Shown here one piece after another: positions 4,961-12,090 of a stretch of DNA of 49,199 nucleotides. Numbering within the stretch: position 1 is the stretch's first letter; each line of letters starts with the position of its first letter. Source of the stretch: a virus. The position numbers were made by a program, and so were the translations under genes. Where the stretch lies: the IMG/VR virus record IMGVR_UViG_3300022696_000018, positions 1-49,199 of that record; one strand, written 5' to 3'. The notes below the pieces were generated by a model that did no database searches, was not told the origin of the DNA, and saw only the letters and a list, made by a program, of their open reading frames with translations.

Positions 4961-5242
4961 ATGGGATGCGTAAAAATTAGCGTCACGCCATGCAAACCAG
5001 ACGGGGGCCGTCTAATCACAGCAGATGAATTCACCATAGGGAACGTGGTGGAGAACTCTGTTGGGTGCAGGTTCCTAGTGGTGCAGTATGAGGGGAAGCA
5101 GGGACCGAATGAGAAGATCCACAATGTCTACGTGGCATTGTCACGACCTGGACCAGTACCAGTGGTATTTGAGAAGGGGCGTGGGCTACGAGGTGTGAAG
5201 CGCATAGGTGACATAGACATTGCACCGTTTGTGGAAGTGTAG
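4961..5242 (+). CDS. Hypothetical protein, 93 aa
   Basis: The ATG at 4961 has GGGGGA 5 bases upstream. The product (MGCVKISVTPCKPDGG...) is beta-rich with a repeated pattern of small strands and Gly/Pro turns, without a recognised motif. It ends about 60 bases before the 510-aa Cys-rich gene and is probably co-transcribed with it. Confidence 0.75.
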   Translation: MGCVKISVTPCKPDGGRLITADEFTIGNVVENSVGCRFLVVQYEGKQGPNEKIHNVYVALSRPGPVPVVFEKGRGLRGVKRIGDIDIAPFVEV

Positions 5243-5300
5243 TGGACACAATGTGGCACTGTTAGTCCAGTGTCACTTTATGTTCATTAGGAGGATTACT

Positions 5301-6833
5301 ATGGAACGTAAGCCGGTCCACATGACCGTGTTGTGCCAGATTCTCCGCAATGTTGATAACGTAGACTTTGATAAGGTGAACAGTAAACTTTGTGAGTTAT
5401 CCCCAGACTATTCTGATGACGGGGACACTCGCAAGATTGCCTACACCATCAATGGCAAGCGTTATAGCATCAAGACAGGCAGGTTCATCAAGAAGCGTTT
5501 ACGTGGAATTATTGACCTGACAGACCTGGAGGTGCAGACCATTGCGGCTGAAATCAATGTGGAACTGCATGGTCGCATCATTGAGGTGCATACAGGGAAG
5601 AAGGTCTATGAGAAGTACAAGAGCCTTGGTATAAATTCCTGTATGGCCAATGGTAAAGTACCGCCACACCATTTTGAGGTGTACGAACAGAACGAGGCAG
5701 TAGTGTCACTCGCTGTCTGCTACACGTCTGGTGGTGCTGCACGCTGTCTCATCTGGAATGCCAAGGACATCAACAATCAGAGTGTCACAGTGTACGACAG
5801 ACGCTATGGCAGTTGTGAGAAGGCCAAGTCAGAACTGTTGTCATGGTGCAAGGCCCAGGGATACAAGGACGCCTACAACTGCACTGACTACTACCATGTA
5901 GATGTAAAGGCGGCATATGACAAGTACCCCTACATTGACACGTTCTGCTACATGAATGAGACCAAGACCAGGCTATACAACAGACAGACTAATGAAGTAG
6001 TCTGGAGTGCCCGTAGCACAAGTGGTTTGGTGTCAAAAGTCAATGTGAAACATGAGCGTAGTATGTCTAGTGGTAGGCGTATAGGGGCCTGGACTGAGCC
6101 TGAACTTCAGTACAACTGTGACTGTGAATCCTTCACAACCTGTGACTGCTGCGATGAATCAGTATCGAACGACTATGTGGTATGGGTTGAGCGTGACGAC
6201 AGGAACATGTGTGAGTATTGCTACGATGAACACTACCATGAATGCGCATGCTGCAACGAACACTTCCATGATGAAGAATTGACCAATGTGGAGTTCGTGC
6301 ATGGCGAAGAACAGGTCTGTGAAGAGTGTTTCAATAGGCATGATTACTGTGACGTATGTGATGAGTTCATGGATGACTGTGTAGAACTGACTGACAATTC
6401 GATTGTGTGTCCGAAGTGTCACCCTGATGGACCTGAAAACCCAAACCAGTTGGGATTCAAGTTCGGCGGGAAGTATTGGGAAACTGATACTGAGTACAGG
6501 CATCACGCCAGGCTAGTCAAGATCGTATACCCACAAGGCAGGCTCACACATGAAAACGCTTGCGACTTAATAGCGGCGACAATGGCAGACTTGCCAGAGC
6601 TAAAGCTAGAGTCGAAGTTTGGTTGGAAACACAGTATTTCAAATTGGTCGACCACCGACATGGAAATAGTAAAAGGGCCGCTAGATATTATGTGGCCTCG
6701 TGACCCCGACACTGACGGCATGATTCGACGTGGCAGGCTGATAGCAATTCCAGGTGGCAAGGAAAGATGGATAGAGTACGGTAAGAATGTACGGTGGCAA
6801 AACCTCGCTCCACCCTCCGTGGGAACGTCGTGA
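5301..6833 (+). CDS. Large Cys-rich zinc-binding protein, 510 aa
   Basis: The start at 5301 is set by TTAGGAGG ending 7 bases upstream; the longer frame from 5220 has no site. The N-terminal 270 residues are mixed and unrecognised. Residues about 272-375 form a dense array of CxxC pairs and His (CDCES, CDCCDE, CEYCYDEHYHECACC, CEECF, CDVCDEF, CPKCH), enough to hold several zinc ions, like RING/treble-clef arrays. A C-terminal region of about 130 residues follows. No catalytic motif was seen. It may be a nucleic-acid-binding or host-takeover protein. It stands directly upstream of the first radical SAM gene. Confidence 0.85.
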   Translation: MERKPVHMTVLCQILRNVDNVDFDKVNSKLCELSPDYSDDGDTRKIAYTINGKRYSIKTGRFIKKRLRGIIDLTDLEVQTIAAEINVELHGRIIEVHTGKKVYEKYKSLGINSCMANGKVPPHHFEVYEQNEAVVSLAVCYTSGGAARCLIWNAKDINNQSVTVYDRRYGSCEKAKSELLSWCKAQGYKDAYNCTDYYHVDVKAAYDKYPYIDTFCYMNETKTRLYNRQTNEVVWSARSTSGLVSKVNVKHERSMSSGRRIGAWTEPELQYNCDCESFTTCDCCDESVSNDYVVWVERDDRNMCEYCYDEHYHECACCNEHFHDEELTNVEFVHGEEQVCEECFNRHDYCDVCDEFMDDCVELTDNSIVCPKCHPDGPENPNQLGFKFGGKYWETDTEYRHHARLVKIVYPQGRLTHENACDLIAATMADLPELKLESKFGWKHSISNWSTTDMEIVKGPLDIMWPRDPDTDGMIRRGRLIAIPGGKERWIEYGKNVRWQNLAPPSVGTS

Positions 6834-6909
6834 GGCACTACAGAATTTCAGAGAAGCGTACCTTGGACAGTCAGGTTTCATTGCATAACCAGGATATAGG
6901 AGGTGGCCT

Positions 6910-7617
6910 ATGTATCTTCAGATCACCACACGTTGCAACATGACGTGTGAGCATTGCTGTTTCAACTGCACCCATGAGGGTGAGGACATGACAGCAGAAA
7001 CCTTCGAGAATGCACTTGAGTTCATCGTGGACCACGACCCGTATTCAATCGACATTGGCGGTGGTGAGCCTACGCTGCACCCATTGTTCAAGAGTTTCCT
7101 CATGGACTGTCTGGGTGAGGCTGAGAACGTGTGGCTGGCTACCAATGGTTCGGTGAAAAAGACAGCACTGCTGCTGTGCAAGATGGCACGCAATGGTGTT
7201 ATCGGTTGTGCATTGTCACGTGATCCGTACCACGACTATGACATGGTAGATGAAGAGGTCATGGCGGCTTTCCAAGATGGTATGGTAAGAGAATACTACG
7301 GTGGCCCAGAGGCCATGAGGCCAGACGGACACAGACGGAACGAAAAGGATAGACGTGAGATAAGGGACACTTCACATAGTATTAAAGGTGCAGGTCGGGC
7401 ACTTGAGAATGAGCTTGCCGATAAGGGATGTGCCTGCGGTGGTATTTGTATAAAGCCAAACGGCGATGTGGCATCATGCCCTAGCTGTGAAGGTGCCGTC
7501 GTATTCGGCAACGTGAACCGTGGCGATGTAGTGTTCCCAGAGGACTATAACTGGTGCGGGTGTCATACTGAGTCTCATAATACCCGCATCCTTGAGAAAG
7601 AGGGGCTGCTAGTATGA
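6910..7617 (+). CDS. Radical SAM protein with C-terminal Cys cluster, 235 aa
   Basis: C9-x3-C13-x2-C16 is the 4Fe-4S/S-adenosylmethionine signature. GGGEPT (residues about 50-55) is the SAM-binding GGE motif. C174, C176, C180, C190, C193, C216 and C218 form a SPASM-like cluster that may hold a second Fe-S centre. The gene has AGGAGG 7 bases upstream. Proteins of this type occur in many phages as uncharacterised radical SAM proteins; SPASM-type relatives modify peptides or proteins. The substrate is unknown. It overlaps the next gene by 4 bases (ATGA), so they are translationally coupled. Confidence 0.9.
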   Translation: MYLQITTRCNMTCEHCCFNCTHEGEDMTAETFENALEFIVDHDPYSIDIGGGEPTLHPLFKSFLMDCLGEAENVWLATNGSVKKTALLLCKMARNGVIGCALSRDPYHDYDMVDEEVMAAFQDGMVREYYGGPEAMRPDGHRRNEKDRREIRDTSHSIKGAGRALENELADKGCACGGICIKPNGDVASCPSCEGAVVFGNVNRGDVVFPEDYNWCGCHTESHNTRILEKEGLLV

Positions 7618-7895
7618 ATTGGAATCAGGTTGACATGCTCGAAGTCGTTGAAACATATGCTGACTCACAGAAAACATGTTGCCAGGATAGAAGTGTGATA
7701 GCTAACGAGGGTGATCTCTCAGAATGGTTCGACGAACAATTTGGTGACTGGGCGTATGGACACCGTGATGATGCACCCGCCCTACGCGAACACTTTAATG
7801 ACTGGACGGATGGGCTTTGCAAAGACGGTACCATACACCCTGCACAATACAATGCCTACACGTATGTAGGGAAATATCAACGTTATTTTGACTAA
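7614..7895 (+). CDS. Acidic hypothetical protein coupled to radical SAM gene, 93 aa
   Basis: The start overlaps the radical SAM stop (ATGA). The protein is acidic and aromatic (EWFDEQFGDWAYG near residue 36; FNDWTDGLCKDG near residue 62). The acidic, aromatic composition recalls ArdA-like antirestriction proteins and small phage proteins with a similar C-terminus, but this is resemblance only. A DNA-mimic, or the peptide partner of the radical SAM enzyme, are both possible. It has C22 and C23 near the N-terminus and C70. Confidence 0.7.
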   Translation: MNWNQVDMLEVVETYADSQKTCCQDRSVIANEGDLSEWFDEQFGDWAYGHRDDAPALREHFNDWTDGLCKDGTIHPAQYNAYTYVGKYQRYFD

Positions 7896-7906
7896 GGGGA
7901 TTTACA

Positions 7907-8176
7907 ATGAAGTACACTCACACACATGCACATCTGTACCGCAACAAGAAACGTCGTGCCTTCGGTGACATTGGTGTTGGCGACTGTGCCACCCGCACCA
8001 ACGACATTCGCTTCTTTGTGAAGATTAACGAGGTAGAGAAGGTCACGAACCACCATGGCCTGCCAGTAGTGTTTGTATACAACGCTGTTCGCATCGAAAC
8101 CGGCGAACTCATGTTCATCGAGAGCCACGAGACTGTGATCGTTGCCAAGGATGTCGAAGTCAAAGCCAAGTTCTAG
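7907..8176 (+). CDS. Hypothetical protein, 89 aa, between the radical SAM genes
   Basis: AGGGG lies 8 bases before the ATG. The N-terminus is His-rich (KYTHTHAHLYRNKKRRAFGD), which could bind metal, followed by a beta-rich body with no Cys cluster. It lies between the two radical SAM genes and ends before a strong hairpin (8203-8229). No family recognised. Confidence 0.75.
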   Translation: MKYTHTHAHLYRNKKRRAFGDIGVGDCATRTNDIRFFVKINEVEKVTNHHGLPVVFVYNAVRIETGELMFIESHETVIVAKDVEVKAKF

Positions 8177-8202
8177 GCACAAGACAAGCCTCCTTTTTCA
8201 TA

Positions 8203-8229
8203 GTGGTACCCTCTCGTTGAGGGTGCCAC
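8203..8229 (+). promoter_or_regulatory. 11-bp hairpin between small genes
   Basis: GTGGTACCCTC (8203-8213) pairs with GAGGGTGCCAC (8219-8229) with one G-U, loop TCGTT. No T-run follows, so it is not a standard terminator. It could stabilise the 3' end of upstream mRNA or attenuate the second radical SAM gene. The leader of the next gene begins right after it. Confidence 0.5.
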
Positions 8230-8249
8230 AGTAAGAAAGGTGGTGATGT

Positions 8250-8519
8250 ATGGGAAGATATTCAATGTCATTAGCAGGTACCAGGTGTCCAAACTGTCAT
8301 AATGAAAACAAGCTGGTGTCCAACAAGCTCCCATGGCCGCATATTTACTGCTGGGAATGTGACTCTAAATTCAAGTTTGGTCCAACCGAGGTACTGGATG
8401 ATTACATGGTGAGGATGACCGTATACTTCGTGTCCCAAGATGGACTTGAACATTTCTCAATAGCGTGGAGGCTTGATGAAGAGTGGTCATCACAATTCGA
8501 GTGGTTAAACTACAGGTGA
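8250..8519 (+). CDS. Zinc-ribbon protein, 89 aa
   Basis: CPNCH (about residue 13) and CWEC (about residue 35) form a classic four-ligand zinc ribbon around KLVSNKLPW. The rest is beta-rich and aromatic. AGGTGG lies 8 bases before the chosen ATG. It stands immediately upstream of the second radical SAM gene (3-base gap), so the two are probably translated together. Function unknown; a nucleic-acid- or protein-binding adaptor is plausible. Confidence 0.75.
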   Translation: MGRYSMSLAGTRCPNCHNENKLVSNKLPWPHIYCWECDSKFKFGPTEVLDDYMVRMTVYFVSQDGLEHFSIAWRLDEEWSSQFEWLNYR

Positions 8520-8522
8520 CAC

Positions 8523-9056
8523 ATGAAAAAGCTTAGACTGTTGGTTACAGAGGATTGTAGCCGCAACTGTGCGGGATGCTGCAACAAGCAATGGGATCTG
8601 AAGAAGTTGCCAGTATGTACTGATTTTGCCCCGTATGATGAGATAATGCTGACCGGCGGTGAGCCTCTACTGTATCCAGAAAAGGTTATTGGGCTGGTGG
8701 ACAGCATCAGAAACGCAGACAGCAAAGATAGGCAACTATTTCAAAGAATACTAGTTTACACAGCGCACTGTTCAAACATTCTGCATGTGCTGCCGTATGT
8801 TGACGGTGTGACACTGACGTTACATGACAGTGGTGACGTTGGCCGCTTCAAAGCACTACAAGAGGTGCTGCGTTACCTGCGTATCAGAGAAGTACCTTGG
8901 GTAGTAGATTCTAGTATGCGACTGAACGTGTTTACAGGTGTTAGCATAAAGGACTGGCACATCGACTCATGGTGGAAGGTCAAGCATGGTATGGAGTGGA
9001 TAGAGGATTGTCCATTGCCTAAAGACGAAGTTTTTATGAGGGTCGAGCATGTATAA
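8523..9056 (+). CDS. Short radical SAM protein, 177 aa
   Basis: C12-x3-C16-x2-C19 followed by TGGEPLL (residues 44-50) is the radical SAM signature. At 177 aa it is short for the family: the first half of the barrel is clear, while the C-terminal part is less typical and lacks the second Cys cluster present in the protein at 6910-7617. It may be an activase-type (glycyl-radical-activating) or a minimal maturase-like enzyme. It overlaps the next gene by 8 bases. Two different radical SAM genes within 2 kb suggest a shared pathway. Confidence 0.85.
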   Translation: MKKLRLLVTEDCSRNCAGCCNKQWDLKKLPVCTDFAPYDEIMLTGGEPLLYPEKVIGLVDSIRNADSKDRQLFQRILVYTAHCSNILHVLPYVDGVTLTLHDSGDVGRFKALQEVLRYLRIREVPWVVDSSMRLNVFTGVSIKDWHIDSWWKVKHGMEWIEDCPLPKDEVFMRVEHV

Positions 9057-9342
9057 AAGCTGCGTAGTCACATACGGTGACGGCCACAAGTGCTTCACCA
9101 AATTGACTAAGGTGGAAATTGAGCGTGGAGTCCTACATGTTACCGGGGAAAACATGGCTACGGGCAAACGTGAGAGCCTGATAGTACCAATCTCAGAACT
9201 GAAGTCCTTAGTCGGTACGTATGACAGTGATTGTGGCAGTAGAGAGGGTCTGTGTGTTTCATGCAGACGGAACCACATAGAGATCGACAGGTATTGTCGG
9301 TCGTGCTATGACCATTTACAGAGTTTTGATCGGGAGGGTTGA
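9049..9342 (+). CDS. Zinc-ribbon protein downstream of radical SAM gene, 97 aa
   Basis: The start overlaps the radical SAM stop by 8 bases. A beta-rich N-terminal domain (about 55 residues) is followed by CVSC and CRSC (residues about 69-85), a zinc ribbon. It is translationally coupled to the short radical SAM protein and may bind its target. No family recognised. Confidence 0.7.
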   Translation: MYKSCVVTYGDGHKCFTKLTKVEIERGVLHVTGENMATGKRESLIVPISELKSLVGTYDSDCGSREGLCVSCRRNHIEIDRYCRSCYDHLQSFDREG

Positions 9343-9579
9343 ATGCAGATAAAGTCAAACAGCAGGCGGCATATGCTAAAAGACCTGGGGCCAGGCGAGA
9401 TAGTCAGTGGCCTCGACGGACCTGATCCGTACATTATGACTGACATTGATTCTGGCGAGGATACCATGAACTGCAAGTTCAAGGTACTTGTTAACCTGCG
9501 CACCGGGAAGAGTGCTGACTTTGAGCAACGTGCCATAGTCAACTCACACCCCTATGCCTCATGCACATTGGAGGACTGA
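9343..9579 (+). CDS. Hypothetical protein, 78 aa
   Basis: GGGAGGG lies 4 bases before the ATG, at the end of the previous gene. The product is mixed charge (MQIKSNSRRHMLKDLGPGE...) and beta-rich with no motif. Its stop overlaps the next start (TGATG). Compact packing with neighbours supports it as a real gene. Confidence 0.65.
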   Translation: MQIKSNSRRHMLKDLGPGEIVSGLDGPDPYIMTDIDSGEDTMNCKFKVLVNLRTGKSADFEQRAIVNSHPYASCTLED

Positions 9580-9785
9580 TGAGAAACCTGAGACTGATAC
9601 TGCGCAAGAAGTTCGAGGACGGCACCACGATGGATGACAGTCACGAATCAGGTTCGATCATTGACATCCTGGTACATGCCTCGCACTTGCGTTTGTTTGA
9701 TCGTGTCGCACTCTACTACCTGGCGATGGGTGTAGTAGTGACAGACGGAAATGGTGTCGAATGGTGGATTGAAAGGCGGGATTGA
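9579..9785 (+). CDS. Hypothetical protein, 68 aa
   Basis: The start at 9579 overlaps the previous stop (ACTGATG) and has GGAGG 4 bases upstream; an in-frame ATG at 9561 is less likely. The product (MRNLRLILRKKFED...) is helical with an amphipathic middle. No family recognised. Confidence 0.6.
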   Translation: MRNLRLILRKKFEDGTTMDDSHESGSIIDILVHASHLRLFDRVALYYLAMGVVVTDGNGVEWWIERRD

Positions 9786-9786
9786 T

Positions 9787-10233
9787 ATGTGTATGGAAAA
9801 ACTGTACGAAGCGTCACTCATTGACAACTTGCCGTACTGCGGCACGTATTACAAGGTTGTGGTTGTGACTAAGTCCGGCCTCTATGTCCCGAGGTTCAAG
9901 TCAAGCGGGCGTGCGGACATTGACCAGACACCCTACGGGCTAGGAACAGTGGAGGCTAGGGTCGCCCCCGGCTGTTGCGCCGAGCGTGCCGAAGTAGTAG
10001 GCGGCAGTGGAGCCTATGACATTGGTTTCCACGCTTTTAGGCTGAAGGATGATGCCCACAAACTGAGGATGAACAGCGGCACGTCTGACCGTGGATGGCA
10101 TAAGGTGATCGCTGTGCGTATCTTCCGCAGGGACATCCTGGCCATTGGAGAGGAACAGAAATACTGGGGTGGTTTCAATGGCCCCACTGTCGTAGCCAAG
10201 AAGATGCGGGTACTTGCAGACAAAGCTCATTAA
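9787..10233 (+). CDS. Hypothetical protein, 148 aa
   Basis: The start at 9787 follows GGCGGGA; the Met two codons later (9793) is an alternative. A beta-rich N-terminal half (MCMEKLYEASLIDNL...) contains a CC pair near residue 70. A positively charged segment near residues 100-125 follows. No known motif. It sits within a run of small rightward genes with no evident common function. Confidence 0.7.
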   Translation: MCMEKLYEASLIDNLPYCGTYYKVVVVTKSGLYVPRFKSSGRADIDQTPYGLGTVEARVAPGCCAERAEVVGGSGAYDIGFHAFRLKDDAHKLRMNSGTSDRGWHKVIAVRIFRRDILAIGEEQKYWGGFNGPTVVAKKMRVLADKAH

Positions 10234-10247
10234 GTTGGAGGACTATC

Positions 10248-10460
10248 ATGGGGACAAGCCCACTGAGAAAGATGCGTCGTCACGGGAAGTTCAGTCACAT
10301 GCACCGGAAACCGGGGAACATCAAGCTGAACTACCGGCAGATGCTACAGCTTGAAATGATGCAGACCATGTTCGGGTCTGTGCTACTAAAGACTGCCCTT
10401 GCTGCCGGTAAGACAGCCAAGGGTATCAAGAACCTAATCACTGGCGGGAGTCGCTACTAG
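10248..10460 (+). CDS. Small basic protein, 70 aa
   Basis: TTGGAGG lies 7 bases before the ATG. The N-terminus is rich in Arg/Lys/His (RKMRRHGKFSHMHRKPG), the middle is a Met/Leu/Gln helix, and the end is a small-residue helix ending GGSRY. It may bind nucleic acid or associate with membrane; no family recognised. Confidence 0.65.
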   Translation: MGTSPLRKMRRHGKFSHMHRKPGNIKLNYRQMLQLEMMQTMFGSVLLKTALAAGKTAKGIKNLITGGSRY

Positions 10461-10474
10461 GGGGAGGGTAGATA

Positions 10475-10678
10475 TTGAATCAATCAGTTATAGTGCAAGG
10501 CGTGAAACACGTGGACCTCTACGATGCAAAGCCCATGCAGTCTGGAGACTACTCAAGAACCTTGGAGGTTATTTGCAAGGACGGGTCCATGTGTCACATA
10601 ACCCTGATTGGAAACAAGCATGACCTGACGATCAACCCCATGCAGGTCACGCACAAAGGGAAAGGAAAGACAGTATGA
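10475..10678 (+). CDS. Hypothetical protein, 67 aa, TTG start
   Basis: The frame begins with TTG at 10475 after AGGGGGAGGG, which is a very strong site and decides the start. The product (beta-rich, MNQSVIVQGVKHVDLY...) has two Cys and a basic end. Its last codons overlap the next gene by 4 bases (ATGA). Confidence 0.6.
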   Translation: MNQSVIVQGVKHVDLYDAKPMQSGDYSRTLEVICKDGSMCHITLIGNKHDLTINPMQVTHKGKGKTV

Positions 10679-10911
10679 ACCAGTACCACTGGATAGCACT
10701 GTGCTGCATCGTTGTGATCATCCATGTGTTGATCAAAGAATACGTGCGAGACAAGTTGTGTGACCCTGATTGCTGGTGGAACCGACCACGTTGCCACATG
10801 TGCAAGAGGAAGATGGTCTTCATGGACTACAGTCACCCGTCAGGTTGCCGGGTGTACTCGTGTCAGTACAAGCGGTGTGTAATGTTTGGGGAGGACATCT
10901 GGTGCCACTGA
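10675..10911 (+). CDS. Membrane-anchored zinc-ribbon protein, 78 aa
   Basis: Residues about 5-21 (HWIALCCIVVIIHVLIK) form one transmembrane segment. The cytoplasmic or periplasmic remainder has C29, C33, CHMC (residues about 40-43), C58, C63, C68 and C77, enough for one or two zinc sites. The start overlaps the previous stop (ATGA). It is an unusual fusion of a membrane anchor to a Cys-rich tail; no family recognised. Confidence 0.65.
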   Translation: MNQYHWIALCCIVVIIHVLIKEYVRDKLCDPDCWWNRPRCHMCKRKMVFMDYSHPSGCRVYSCQYKRCVMFGEDIWCH

Positions 10912-10913
10912 AA

Positions 10914-11243
10914 ATGAAGGTGGACGAACGCAAGAAGGCAGCAAGCAAGTTGGTGCAGAGAATCATGCGTGACTACATATGCTGTCATGGTGCGTGGAAC
11001 ACCGAGAAGATAATGGAACTGGCAATACGTAAACTGAAAGGTGAGGTAGATGTCCTCAAGAAACGAAGACAGTCCGAGGCCAGAGCCGAACGCAAAGTAC
11101 GAAGTCGCAGACGACGAGTACCAAAAGTGGCTGAGAGTGATCGGAAAGATGTTCCGAATGCTGCAAGGCCCAGTGGTCGCAGACATGGCGTCAAGAGCCG
11201 TAAGAACTCTAAGCTTTCGCGGGACATGCCGCCCGATGTCTAA
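10914..11243 (+). CDS. Basic helical hypothetical protein, 109 aa
   Basis: The start at 10914 is the first ATG after the previous stop; the longer frame from 10770 would overlap a better gene. The first 50 residues are a charged helix (VDERKKAASKLVQRIMRDY...), and the second half is very Arg/Lys/Ser-rich. It overlaps the gene at 11050-11391 by 194 bases in another frame, so one of the two may not be translated. The N-terminal half reads like a real protein. Confidence 0.5.
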   Translation: MKVDERKKAASKLVQRIMRDYICCHGAWNTEKIMELAIRKLKGEVDVLKKRRQSEARAERKVRSRRRRVPKVAESDRKDVPNAARPSGRRHGVKSRKNSKLSRDMPPDV

Positions 11244-11391
11244 GCCTGAGTTCGGGCAACGGTGTTCACAGTTCGACAGTTCACTGCAACGCCTCCAACG
11301 TAGCCTAGACAGGCGTAACGTATTTATGGGTGGACCCAAGTGGAGGGGTGGAAAGAATGTTGATGGGACTGATCGTTATAACATTAGGTGA
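11050..11391 (+). CDS. Hypothetical protein, 113 aa, overlapping the previous gene
   Basis: AGGTGAGGT lies 2-10 bases before the ATG at 11050. The product begins MSSRNEDSPRPEPN, has a helical middle (DEYQKWLRVIGKMFRML) and a polar end. The long out-of-frame overlap with 10914-11243 makes this pair suspicious: either genuinely overlapping genes or one artefact. The ribosome site favours this one, while the first gene is favoured by spacing. Confidence 0.45.
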   Translation: MSSRNEDSPRPEPNAKYEVADDEYQKWLRVIGKMFRMLQGPVVADMASRAVRTLSFRGTCRPMSKPEFGQRCSQFDSSLQRLQRSLDRRNVFMGGPKWRGGKNVDGTDRYNIR

Positions 11392-11509
11392 CCTGGTGCA
11401 GTTGGGTTTGCTGGGTTTGTTCATTGTGATCTTTCTTGGTTACGTGGCGTATCGCCTACTTTCTGACAGAATTAAATTTTATTTTTGCAGACGTAAGCTG
11501 AGGAAATGA
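11357..11509 (+). CDS. Single-span membrane protein, 50 aa
   Basis: GGAGGGGTGG precedes the ATG at 11357, within the end of the previous gene. A long hydrophobic helix (about residues 4-34, with GLLGLFIVIFLGYVAY) is followed by a basic Cys-containing tail (FYFCRRKLRK), so the C-terminus should face the cytoplasm. Size and shape fit a holin-like or envelope-modifying peptide, but it sits in the early/middle unit. Confidence 0.6.
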   Translation: MLMGLIVITLGDLVQLGLLGLFIVIFLGYVAYRLLSDRIKFYFCRRKLRK

Positions 11510-11595
11510 AACGACTTAGCTGAAATGAATCCGATCGACAGGGTCTAGAATATGTCGCATTTGTAGGAATTCTCCCTAATATATGGAGCCCCTTC

Positions 11596-12090
11596 ATGCA
11601 AAACGAAACGAAGATTGCTATCAGGGAACTCGTCAAAGGCCAGTGCGCTGCGTGCCACCACGAGGGCATGGAACGCTACGCTGAAGAGGATGAGTACCTG
11701 CCGCCAAGGCTTATATCACTGCTTGGTGAAACTTATTACAGACTATGCCACCATGACTTCTGTGGGCTGTCAACCAGTGACGCAGCAGAGGTGATGGGTA
11801 CTGATGTTCGAACTGTGCAGCGGCATCTTGTGGCAGTGCGTGAGGTAGCCCCACAGTTGTTCCCTATTCTACCGCAGAGGTCTGCGAAGATATACTTCCT
11901 ATTCACAGTAGAGAACATGACCGCCAGTGAGATAGCTCACAAACTGTGTATCAGTGTAAAGACGGTGAATGAATTGCTGTGGAGGCTGTACAAAGACAGG
12001 CATGAGACTGGTCTGTTCTTCAGGTCAGGGTCACGCCGACGTATTGCGTATGAACCGTGGATGGATTCACATATTAAACAGGAGTTCTAA
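11596..12090 (+). CDS. Sigma-region-4-like protein with two helix-turn-helix motifs, 164 aa
   Basis: Two HTH units are visible: residues about 58-80 (LSTSDAAEVMGTDVRTVQRHL) and about 108-131 (MTASEIAHKLCISVKTVNEL). The second has the AxxLxxSxxTVxxxL pattern of sigma region 4 / LuxR-type DNA-binding helices. Cys and His near residues 17-22 and 51-56 may bind zinc. It is probably a transcription regulator or an alternative sigma-like factor for later phage promoters. About 85 bases of non-coding DNA separate it from the previous gene. Its stop is directly followed by the RNA ligase start (TAATGG overlap). Confidence 0.7.
   Translation: MQNETKIAIRELVKGQCAACHHEGMERYAEEDEYLPPRLISLLGETYYRLCHHDFCGLSTSDAAEVMGTDVRTVQRHLVAVREVAPQLFPILPQRSAKIYFLFTVENMTASEIAHKLCISVKTVNELLWRLYKDRHETGLFFRSGSRRRIAYEPWMDSHIKQEF

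Larger units (their letters stand above)
4019..5047 (+). repeat. One-orientation AACGTGG(GA) element array, about 12 copies
   Basis: AACGTGG, often extended to AAACGTGGGAYNA, occurs at about 4020, 4120, 4243, 4304, 4314, 4355, 4399, 4494, 4550, 4737, 4941 and 5041, all on the plus strand. A close variant, AACGTGTAG, is at about 4676. A 7-mer would be expected about once per 16 kb per strand. Several copies overlap gene starts or stops (for example 4304-4320 across a stop and 4941-4950 at a stop). This is a second family, distinct from TTATmGGAC, and begins just where that one ends. Confidence 0.75.

Noticed and set aside
2269-5047. CRISPR array
   Set aside because: The repeats are short (7-9 bp), unevenly spaced and in mixed orientation, and no cas genes other than a generic Cas4/RecB-type nuclease in the replication block are present.
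7614-7895. Firm call of ArdA antirestriction protein
   Set aside because: Only acidity and aromatic composition fit; no family signature could be stated.
11510-11595. Promoter in the gap before the sigma-like gene
   Set aside because: No -35/-10 pair with 16-18 base spacing was found by eye.
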